This document shows, in pieces, positions 51,925 to 60,948 of a stretch of 64,000 bases of DNA. Source of the DNA: Perilla frutescens (Eukaryota > Streptophyta > Magnoliopsida > Lamiales > Lamiaceae). Within the stretch, counting starts at the first letter, position 1, and every line of letters starts with the position of its first letter. Where the stretch lies: positions 49,965,588 through 50,029,587 of the forward strand of contig BRKX01000018.1 in assembly GCA_026008535.1 (NCBI GenBank), read 5' to 3'. Position numbers and translations under genes: made by a program. Under the pieces are notes generated by a model. It made no database searches and was not told the DNA's origin. It was given only the letters and a program-made list of their open reading frames with translations.

Positions 51925-54090
51925 AGCCGTCTGTAAAACGGCTATAACTCTCTCCAGAAGTAAACTTTACTCGTGATTCTTGTTGCGTTGGATTCCTAAA
52001 TCAAATCTCTACCCTACAAAAAGTGAAACCGGTAGAAACCCTATTTGAGTCGGCCTCTATGTGATTATCAAGTTTATTTCCAAAACCGTCACCTCTTATG
52101 TAGGGATCGGGGTGAACGTCGGGTTTTTTATTGAGTCTAGCATTTTTGAACACTAGAGTACATTATGAATCAATCCATATGATCATATATGCCTAATCCG
52201 TCCACTTTTGAAAAAATGAAATTTTTGAGCCCGCCCAAAAGGGTACCTCTTTGGCCGGTGGCCAGAATTGGCCCCGTTTTCTGGCAGCCGTCAGTAAAAC
52301 GGCTATAACTCTCTCCAGAAGTAAACTTTACTCGTGATTCTTGTTGCGTTGGATTCCTAAATCAAATCTCTACCCTACAAAAAGTGAAACCGGTAGAAAC
52401 CCTATTTGAGTCGGCCTCTAGGTGATTATCAAGTTTATTTCCAAAACCGTCACCTCTTATGTAGGGATCGGGGTGAACGTCGGGTTTTTCATTGAGTCTA
52501 GCATTTTTGAACACTAGAGTACATTATGAATCAATCCATATGATAATATATGCCTAATCCGTCCACTTTTGAAAAAATTAAATTTTTGAGCCCGCCCAAA
52601 GAAGTACCCCTTTGGCCGGTGCCCAGATTTTGCCCCATTTTCTGGCAGACGTCAGTAAAACGGCTATAACTCTCTCCAGAATTAAGCTTTATCCGTGATT
52701 CTTATTGCGTTGGATTCCTAACTCAAATATCTTCCCTACAAAAAGTTCAAATGGAAGAAACTCCATTTGAGTCAACCTCTAGGTGATTATCAAGTTGATT
52801 TCCACAACCGTCACCTCTTATGTAGGGATCGGGGTGAACGTCGGGTTTTTCATTGAGTCTAGCATTTTTGAACACTAGAGACCATTATGAATCAATCCAT
52901 ATGATCATATATGCCTAATCCGTCCACTTTTGAAAAAATCAAATTTTTGAGCCCGCCCAAAGGGGTACCCCTTTGGCCGGTAGCCAGATTTGGCCCCGTT
53001 TTCTGGCAGCCGTCAGTAAAACGGCTGTAACTCTCTCCAGAATTAAGCTTTACCCGTGATTCTTGTTGCGTTGGATTCCTAACTCAAATATCTACCCCAC
53101 CAAAAGTCGAACTGGTAGAAACCCTATTTGAGTCGGCCTCTAGGTGATTATCAAGTTGATTTCCAAAACCGTCACCTCTTATGTAGGGATCGGGGTGAAC
53201 GTCGGGTTTTTCATTGAGTCTAGCATTTTTGAACACTAGAGTCCATTATGAATCAATCCATATGATCATATATGCCTAATCCATCCACTTTTGAAAAAAT
53301 CAAATTTTTGAGCCCGCCCAAAAGGGTACCTCTTTGGCCGGTGGCCAGATTTCACCCCGTTTTCTGGCAGCCGTCAGTAAAACGGCTATAACTCTCTCCA
53401 GAAGTAAACTTTACTCGTGATTCTTGTTGCGTTGGTTTCCTAACTCAAATCTCTACCCTACAAAAAGTGAAACCGGTAGAAACCCTATTTGAGTCGGCCT
53501 CTAGGTGATTATCAAGTTTATTTCCAAAACCGTCACCTCTTATGTAGGGATCGGGGTGAACGTCGGGTTTTTTATTGAGTCTAGCATTTTTGAACACTAG
53601 AGTACATTATGAATCAATCCATATGATCATATATGCCTAATCCGTCCACTTTTGAAAAAATCAAATTTTTGAGCCCGCCCAAAGAGGTACCCCTTTGGCC
53701 GGTGGCCAGATTTTGCCCCATTTTCTGGCAGACGTCAGTAAAACGGCTATAACTCTCTCCAGAATTAAGCTTTATCCGTGATTCTTGTTGCGTTGGATTC
53801 CTAACTCAAATATCTACCCTACAAAAAGTTCAAATGGAAGAAACTCCTTTTGAGTCAACCTCTAGGTGATTATCAAGTTGATTTCCACAACCGTCACCTC
53901 TTATGTAGGGATCGGGGTGAACGTCGGGTTTTTCATTGAGTCTAGCATTTTTGAACACTAGAGTCCATTATCAATCAATCCATATGATCATATATGCCTA
54001 ATCCGTCCACTTTTGAAAAAATCAAATTTTTGAGCCCGCCCAAAGGGGTACCCCTTTGGCCGGTGGCCAGATTTGGCCCCGTTTTCTGGC
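51564..54090 (+). repeat. Block 9: 6-monomer HOR, copy 1 with one extra monomer
   Basis: Seven monomers: D (51564), B' (51925), B' (52286), C (52647), A (53008), B (53369) and C (53730), 2527 bp in total. The B' monomer (preceded by CCAGAATTGGCCCCG, with CCTAAATCAAATC) is duplicated compared with later units. The remainder matches copies 2 and 3, including CTTCCCTAC, AGAGACCATT, CGGTAGCCAG, ATTTCACCCCG, TTTTTTATTGAG and TTATCAATCAATCC. Confidence 0.9.
54040..54059. other. Perfect 20-bp palindrome (representative copy)
   Basis: CCAAAGGGGTACCCCTTTGG equals its own reverse complement and is centred on GGTACC. It sits at monomer positions 311-330. Many monomers carry the perfect form. Recurrent variants are a one-base shorter form (GGGGTACCCTTTGG, giving 8-bp arms around GTA), AAAGAGGTACCCC, AAAGGGGTACCTC and AAAAGGGTACCTC; each single-base variant unbalances one arm. 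It is followed at once by TGGCC-GGT-GGCCA, a second short inverted repeat. This could be a cruciform or hairpin, or a binding site for a dimeric protein; the sequence alone cannot decide. No transcript is evident, so I do not call it a terminator. Confidence 0.85.
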
Positions 54091-55166
54091 AGCCGTCAGT
54101 AAAACGGATGTAACTCTCTGCGGAATTAAGCTTTACCCGTGATTTTTGTTGCGTTGGATTCCTAACTCAAATATCTACCACACCAAAAGTCGAACTGGTA
54201 GAAACCCTATTTGAGTCGGCCTCTAGGTGATTATCAATTTGATTCCCAAAACCGTCACCTCTTATGTAGGGATCGGGGTGAACGTCGGGTTTTTCATTGA
54301 GTCTAGCATTTTTGAACACTAGAGTCCATTATGAATCAATCCATATGATCATATATGCCTAATCCGTCCACTTTTGAAAAAATCAAATTTTTGAGCCCGC
54401 CCAAAAGGGTACCTCTTTGGCCGGTGGCCAGAATTGGCCCCGTTTTCTGGCAGCCGTCAGTAAAACGGCTATAACTCTCTCCAGAAGTAAACTTTACTCG
54501 TGATTCTTGTTGCGTTGGATTCCTAAATCAAATCTCTACCCTACAAAAAGTGAAACCGGTAGAAACCCTATTTGAGTCGGCCTCTAGGTGATTATCAAGT
54601 TTATTTCCAAAACCGTCACCTCTTATGTAGGGATCGGGGTGAACGTCGGGTTTTTCATTGAGTCTAGCATTTTTGAACACTAGAGTACATTATGAATCAA
54701 TCCATATGATAATATATGCCTAATCCGTCCACTTTTGAAAAAATTAAATTTTTGAGCCCGCCCAAAGAAGTACCCCTTTGGCCGGTGCCCAGATTTTGCC
54801 CCATTTTCTGGCAGACGTCAGTAAAACGGCTATAACTCTCTCCAGAATTAAGCTTTATCCGTGATTCTTATTGCGTTGGATTCCTAACTCAAATATCATC
54901 CCTACAAAAAGTTCAAATGGAAGAAACTCCATTTGAGTCAACCTCTAGGTGATTATCAAGTTGATTTCCACAACCGTCACCTCTTATGTAGGGATCGGGG
55001 TGAACGTCGGGTTTTTCATTGAGTCTAGCATTTTTGAACACTAGAGACCATTATGAATCAATCCATATGATCATATATGCCTAATCCGTCCACTTTTGAA
55101 AAAATCAAATTTTTGAGCCCGCCCAAAGGGGTACCCCTTTGGCCGGTAGCCAGATTTGGCCCCGTT

Positions 55167-55208
55167 TTCTGGCAGCCGTCAGTAAAACGGCTGTAACTCT
55201 CTCCAGAA
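55167..55208. other. Compound stem-loop at monomer junction (representative copy)
   Basis: An outer arm TTCTGG (55167-55172) runs directly into an inner arm CAGCCGT (55173-55179). A seven-base loop CAGTAAA is followed by ACGGCTG (55187-55193), which pairs with the inner arm. CCAGAA (55203-55208) then pairs with the outer arm, leaving a nine-base one-sided bulge. This gives 13 potential base pairs spanning the chosen monomer boundary. GGCTATAAC monomers lose one inner pair. Type C monomers (AGACGT head) carry a C-to-A change in the 5' arm that unbalances the inner stem, except three copies with a matching change on the other arm. The structure is seen in sequence; any function is unknown. Confidence 0.7.
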
Positions 55209-55284
55209 TTAAGCTTTACCCGTGATTCTTGTTGCGTTGGATTCCTAACTCAAATATCTACCCCACCAAAAGTCGAACTGGTAG

Positions 55285-55292
55285 AAACCCTA
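55285..55292 (+). other. Telo-box-like octamer AAACCCTA (representative copy)
   Basis: The octamer AAACCCTA lies at monomer positions 112-119 inside GTAGAAACCCTATTTGAG. It matches one unit of the plant telomere repeat and the telo-box element known from plant promoters, which TRB-type single-Myb proteins bind. It is present in nearly all A, B, D, E, F and G monomers. It is destroyed in type C monomers, which read GAAACTCCTTTTGAG, GAAACTCCATTTGAG or GAAACACCTTTTGAG. Whether the satellite uses it is unknown; an eight-base match may be coincidence amplified with the monomer. Confidence 0.5.
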
Positions 55293-55425
55293 TTTGAGTC
55301 GGCCTCTAGGTGATTATCAAGTTGATTTCCAAAACCGTCACCTCTTATGTAGGGATCGGGGTGAACGTCGGGTTTTTCATTGAGTCTAGCATTTTTGAAC
55401 ACTAGAGTCCATTATGAATCAATCC

Positions 55426-55437
55426 ATATGATCATAT
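55426..55437. other. 12-bp AT-rich palindrome (representative copy)
   Basis: ATATGATCATAT is self-complementary, lies at monomer positions 253-264 and is followed by ATG. It is present in the large majority of monomers. The main variant is ATATAATCATAT, which is linked to the AATAATTCC subgroup and to several other copies. Less common variants are ATATGATAATAT in the B monomers of the 6-monomer repeat and ATCTGATCATAT near 48931 and 50734. Confidence 0.8.
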
Positions 55438-56256
55438 ATGCCTAATCCATCCACTTTTGAAAAAATCAAATTTTTGAGCCCGCCCAAAAGGGTACCTCTT
55501 TGGCCGGTGGCCAGATTTCACCCCGTTTTCTGGCAGCCGTCAGTAAAACGGCTATAACTCTCTCCAGAAGTAAACTTTACTCGTGATTCTTGTTGCGTTG
55601 GTTTCCTAACTCAAATCTCTACCCTACAAAAAGTGAAACCGGTAGAAACCCTATTTGAGTCGGCCTCTAGGTGATTATCAAGTTTATTTCCAAAACCGTC
55701 ACCTCTTATGTAGGGATCGGGGTGAACGTCGGGTTTTTTATTGAGTCTAGCATTTTTGAACACTAGAGTACATTATGAATCAATCCATATGATCATATAT
55801 GCCTAATCCGTCCACTTTTGAAAAAATCAAATTTTTGAGCCCGCCCAAAGAGGTACCCCTTTGGCCGGTGGCCAGATTTTGCCCCATTTTCTGGCAGACG
55901 TCAGTAAAACGGCTATAACTCTCTCCAGAATTAAGCTTTATCCGTGATTCTTGTTGCGTTGGATTCCTAACTCAAATATCTACCCTACAAAAAGTTCAAA
56001 TGGAAGAAACTCCTTTTGAGTCAACCTCTAGGTGATTATCAAGTTGATTTCCACAACCGTCACCTCTTATGTAGGGATCGGGGTGAACGTCGGGTTTTTC
56101 ATTGAGTCTAGCATTTTTGAACACTAGAGTCCATTATCAATCAATCCATATGATCATATATGCCTAATCCGTCCACTTTTGAAAAAATCAAATTTTTGAG
56201 CCCGCCCAAAGGGGTACCCCTTTGGCCGGTGGCCAGATTTGGCCCCGTTTTCTGGC

Positions 56257-58422
56257 AGCCGTCAGTAAAACGGATGTAACTCTCTGCGGAATTAAGCTTT
56301 ACCCGTGATTTTTGTTGCGTTGGATTCCTAACTCAAATATCTACCACACCAAAAGTCGAACTGGTAGAAACCCTATTTGAGTCGGCCTCTAGGTGATTAT
56401 CAATTTGATTCCCAAAACCGTCACCTCTTATGTAGGGATCGGGGTGAACGTCGGGTTTTTCATTGAGTCTAGCATTTTTGAACACTAGAGTCCATTATGA
56501 ATCAATCCATATGATCATATATGCCTAATCCGTCCACTTTTGAAAAAATCAAATTTTTGAGCCCGCCCAAAAGGGTACCTCTTTGGCCGGTGGCCAGAAT
56601 TGGCCCCGTTTTCTGGCAGCCGTCAGTAAAACGGCTATAACTCTCTCCAGAAGTAAACTTTACTCGTGATTCTTGTTGCGTTGGATTCCTAAATCAAATC
56701 TCTACCCTACAAAAAGTGAAACCGGTAGAAACCCTATTTGAGTCGGCCTCTAGGTGATTATCAAGTTTATTTCCAAAACCGTCACCTCTTATGTAGGGAT
56801 CGGGGTGAACGTCGGGTTTTTCATTGAGTCTAGCATTTTTGAACACTAGAGTACATTATGAATCAATCCATATGATAATATATGCCTAATCCGTCCACTT
56901 TTGAAAAAATTAAATTTTTGAGCCCGCCCAAAGAAGTACCCCTTTGGCCGGTGCCCAGATTTTGCCCCATTTTCTGGCAGACGTCAGTAAAACGGCTATA
57001 ACTCTCTCCAGAATTAAGCTTTATCCGTGATTCTTATTGCGTTGGATTCCTAACTCAAATATCTTCCCTACAAAAAGTTCAAATGGAAGAAACTCCATTT
57101 GAGTCAACCTCTAGGTGATTATCAAGTTGATTTCCACAACCGTCACCTCTTATGTAGGGATCGGGGTGAACGTCGGGTTTTTCATTGAGTCTAGCATTTT
57201 TGAACACTAGAGACCATTATGAATCAATCCATATGATCATATATGCCTAATCCGTCCACTTTTGAAAAAATCAAATTTTTGAGCCCGCCCAAAGGGGTAC
57301 CCCTTTGGCCGGTAGCCAGATTTGGCCCCGTTTTCTGGCAGCCGTCAGTAAAACGGCTGTAACTCTCTCCAGAATTAAGCTTTACCCGTGATTCTTGTTG
57401 CGTTGGATTCCTAACTCAAATATCTACCCCACCAAAAGTCGAACTGGTAGAAACCCTATTTGAGTCGGCCTCTAGGTGATTATCAAGTTGATTTCCAAAA
57501 CCGTCACCTCTTATGTAGGGATCGGGGTGAACGTCGGGTTTTTCATTGAGTCTAGCATTTTTGAACACTAGAGTCCATTATGAATCAATCCATATGATCA
57601 TATATGCCTAATCCATCCACTTTTGAAAAAATCAAATTTTTGAGCCCGCCCAAAAGGGTACCTCTTTGGCCGGTGGCCAGATTTCACCCCGTTTTCTGGC
57701 AGCCGTCAGTAAAACGGCTATAACTCTCTCCAGAAGTAAACTTTACTCGTGATTCTTGTTGCGTTGGTTTCCTAACTCAAATCTCTACCCTACAAAAAGT
57801 GAAACCGGTAGAAACCCTATTTGAGTCGGCCTCTAGGTGATTATCAAGTTTATTTCCAAAACCGTCACCTCTTATGTAGGGATCGGGGTGAACGTCGGGT
57901 TTTTTATTGAGTCTAGCATTTTTGAACACTAGAGTACATTATGAATCAATCCATATGATCATATATGCCTAATCCGTCCACTTTTGAAAAAATCAAATTT
58001 TTGAGCCCGCCCAAAGAGGTACCCCTTTGGCCGGTGGCCAGATTTTGCCCCATTTTCTGGCAGACGTCAGTAAAACGGCTATAACTCTCTCCAGAATTAA
58101 GCTTTATCCGTGATTCTTGTTGCGTTGGATTCCTAACTCAAATATCTACCCTACAAAAAGTTCAAATGGAAGAAACTCCTTTTGAGTCAACCTCTAGGTG
58201 ATTATCAAGTTGATTTCCACAACCGTCACCTCTTATGTAGGGATCGGGGTGAACGTCGGGTTTTTCATTGAGTCTAGCATTTTTGAACACTAGAGTCCAT
58301 TATCAATCAATCCATATGATCATATATGCCTAATCCGTCCACTTTTGAAAAAATCAAATTTTTGAGCCCGCCCAAAGGGGTACCCCTTTGGCCGGTGGCC
58401 AGATTTGGCCCCGTTTTCTGGC
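56257..58422 (+). repeat. Block 9: 6-monomer HOR, copy 3 (2166 bp)
   Basis: Monomers 56257, 56618, 56979, 57340, 57701 and 58062, each exactly 2166 bp from its partner in copy 2 and 2166 bp before its partner in copy 4 where that still exists. It carries the CTTCCCTAC state shared with copies 1 and 4, so the CATCCC change in copy 2 is private to that copy. Confidence 0.93.
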
Positions 58423-60948
58423 AGCCGTCAGTAAAACGGATGTAACTCTCTGCGGAATTAAGCTTTACCCGTGATTTTTGTTGCGTTGGATTCCTAACTC
58501 AAATATCTACCACACCAAAAGTCGAACTGGTAGAAACCCTATTTGAGTCGGCCTCTAGGTGATTATCAATTTGATTCCCAAAACCGTCACCTCTTATGTA
58601 GGGATCGGGGTGAACGTCGGGTTTTTCATTGAGTCTAGCATTTTTGAACACTAGAGTCCATTATGAATCAATCCATATGATCATATATGCCTAATCCGTC
58701 CACTTTTGAAAAAATCAAATTTTTGAGCCCGCCCAAAAGGGTACCTCTTTGGCCGGTGGCCAGAATTGGCCCCGTTTTCTGGCAGCCGTCAGTAAAACGG
58801 CTATAACTCTCTCCAGAAGTAAACTTTACTCGTGATTCTTGTTGCGTTGGATTCCTAAATCAAATCTCTACCCTACAAAAAGTGAAACCGGTAGAAACCC
58901 TATTTGAGTCGGCCTCTAGGTGATTATCAAGTTTATTTCCAAAACCGTCACCTCTTATGTAGGGATCGGGGTGAACGTCGGGTTTTTCATTGAGTCTAGC
59001 ATTTTTGAACACTAGAGTACATTATGAATCAATCCATATGATAATATATGCCTAATCCGTCCACTTTTGAAAAAATTAAATTTTTGAGCCCGCCCAAAGA
59101 AGTACCCCTTTGGCCGGTGCCCAGATTTTGCCCCATTTTCTGGCAGACGTCAGTAAAACGGCTATAACTCTCTCCAGAATTAAGCTTTATCCGTGATTCT
59201 TATTGCGTTGGATTCCTAACTCAAATATCTTCCCTACAAAAAGTTCAAATGGAAGAAACTCCATTTGAGTCAACCTCTAGGTGATTATCAAGTTGATTTC
59301 CACAACCGTCACCTCTTATGTAGGGATCGGGGTGAACGTCGGGTTTTTCATTGAGTCTAGCATTTTTGAACACTACAGTCCATTATGAATCAATCCATAT
59401 GATCATATATGCCTAATCCGTCCACTTTTGAAAAAATCAAATTTTTGAGCCCGCCCAAAGGGGTACCCCTTTGGCCGGTAGCCAGATTTGGCCCCGTTTT
59501 CTGGCAGCCGTCAGTAAAACGGCTGTAACTCTCTCCAGAATTAAGCTTTACCCGTGATTCTTGTTGCGTTGGATTCCTAACTCAAATATCTACCCCACCA
59601 AAAGTCGAACTGGTAGAAACCCTATTTGAGTCGGCCTCTAGGTGATTATCAAGTTGATTTCCAAAACCGTCACCTCTTATGTAGGGATCGGGGTGAACGT
59701 CGGGTTTTTCATTGAGTCTAGCATTTTTGAACACTAGAGTCCATTATGAATCAATCCATATGATCATATATGCCTAATCCATCCACTTTTGAAAAAATCA
59801 AATTTTTGAGCCCGCCCAAAAGGGTACCTCTTTGGCCGGTGGCCAGATTTCACCCCGTTTTCTGGCAGCCGTCAGTAAAACGGCTATAACTCTCTCCAGA
59901 AGTAAACTTTACTCGTGATTCTTGTTGCGTTGGATTCCTAACTCAAATCTCTACCCTACAAAAAGTGAAACCGGTAGAAACCCTATTTGAGTCGGCCTCT
60001 AGGTGATTATCAAGTTGATTCCCAAAACCGTCACCTCTTATGTAGGGATCGGGGTGAACGTCGGGTTTTTCATTGAGTCTAGCATTTTTGAACACTAGAG
60101 TCCATTATGAATCAATCCATATGATCATATATGCCTAATCCGTCCACTTTTGAAAAAATCAAATTTTTGAGCCCGCCCAAAAGGGTACCTCGTTGGCCGG
60201 TGGCCAGAATTGGCCCCGTTTTCTGGCAGCCGTCAGTAAAACGGCTATAACTCTCTCCAGAAGTAAACTTTACTCATGATTCTTGTTGCGTTGGATTCCT
60301 AAATCAAATCTCTACCCTACAAAAAGTGAAACCGGTAGAAACCCTATTTGAGTCGGCCTCTAGGTGATTATCAAGTTAATTTTTAAAACCGTCACCTCTT
60401 ATGTAGGGATCGGGGTGAACGTCGGGTTTTTCATTGAGTCTAGCATTTTTGAACACTAGAGTACATTATGAATCAATCCATATGATCATATATGCCTAAT
60501 CCGTCCACTTTTCAAAAAATTAAATTTTTGAGCCCGCCCAAAGAAGTACCCCTTTGGCCGGTGCCCAGATTTTGCCCCATTTTCTGGCAGACGTCAGTAA
60601 AACGGCTATAACTCTCTCCAGAATTAAGCTTTATCCGTGATTCTTATTGCGTTGGATTCCTAACTCAAATATCTTCCCTACAAAAAGTTCAAATGGAAGA
60701 AACTCCATTTGAGTCAACCTCTAGGTGATTATCAAGTTGATTTCCACAACCGTCACCTCTTATGTAGGGATCGGGGTGAACGTCGGGTTTTTCATTGAGT
60801 CTAGCATTTTTGAACACTAGAGTCCATTATGAATCAATCCATATGATCATATATGCCTAATCCGTCCACTTTTGAAAAAATCAAATTTTTGAGCCCGCCC
60901 AAAGGGTATCCCTTTGGCCGGTAGCCAGATTTGGCCCCGTTTTCTAGC
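58423..60948 (+). repeat. Block 9: 6-monomer HOR, copy 4, then contracted unit
   Basis: D (58423), B' (58784), C (59145) and A (59506) follow the normal order. Monomer 59867 starts as B and ends as D, and the next monomers are B' (60228) and C (60589). Two monomers' worth of sequence (722 bp) is missing compared with the regular unit, and the 59145-60589 spacing is 1444 instead of 2166 bp. Divergence also rises here: ACTACAGTCC near 59373, CTCGTTGGCC near 60189, CTCATGATTC near 60274, TTAATTTTTAAAACC near 60376. Confidence 0.9.

Larger units (their letters stand above)
55174..55534 (+). repeat. Reference satellite monomer (type A), 361 bp
   Basis: This copy serves as the coordinate reference. 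Monomer positions: 1-20 stem-loop head; 30-35 CCAGAA; 48-76 the GTGATTCTTGTTGCG / TTGGATTCCTAAC region; 86-110 the most variable block (CCCCACCAAAAG or CCTACAAAAAG, then GTCGAACTGG, GTGAAACCGG or GTTCAAATGG); 112-119 telo-box-like AAACCCTA; 131-157 a strongly conserved stretch (CTCTAGGTGATTATCAAG); 172-199 GATCGGGGTGAACGTCGGG; 200-223 two T5 tracts; 253-264 AT palindrome; 282-302 A/T tracts; 311-330 GGTACC palindrome; 331-361 GGCC-rich tail. The two halves of the monomer show no obvious similarity, so I see no evidence that it arose as a dimer of ~180-bp units. Subfamily letters A-G are defined in the summary. Confidence 0.95.
54091..56256 (+). repeat. Block 9: 6-monomer HOR, copy 2 (2166 bp)
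   Basis: Monomers D (54091), B' (54452), C (54813), A (55174), B (55535) and C (55896). In a by-eye comparison with copy 3 the only difference I noticed is TATCATCCC at about 54893-54901 against TATCTTCCC. That makes the two 2166-bp units essentially identical, while neighbouring monomers inside the unit differ at many positions, which is the defining pattern of a higher-order repeat. Confidence 0.93.

Noticed and set aside
55167..55208. Possible hammerhead ribozyme, as found in some satellites and retrozymes
   Set aside because: No CTGATGA core with a GAAA partner was seen on either strand. The minus strand reads ACTGACGGCTG (CTGATGT in one variant near 21629), which does not make the catalytic core.
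55230..55250. CENP-B-box-like GCGTTGGATTCC
   Set aside because: It contains GTTGGA but lacks the essential TTCG and CGGG parts of the mammalian CENP-B box, and a CENP-B system is not expected if the source is a plant.
55273..55284. RNA polymerase III B-box-like sequence on the minus strand (GGTTCGACTTTT in copies with GTCGAACCGG)
   Set aside because: It matches only the first eight positions of the B-box consensus, has no convincing A-box at the right distance and varies between subfamilies. A tRNA-derived SINE origin is not supported.
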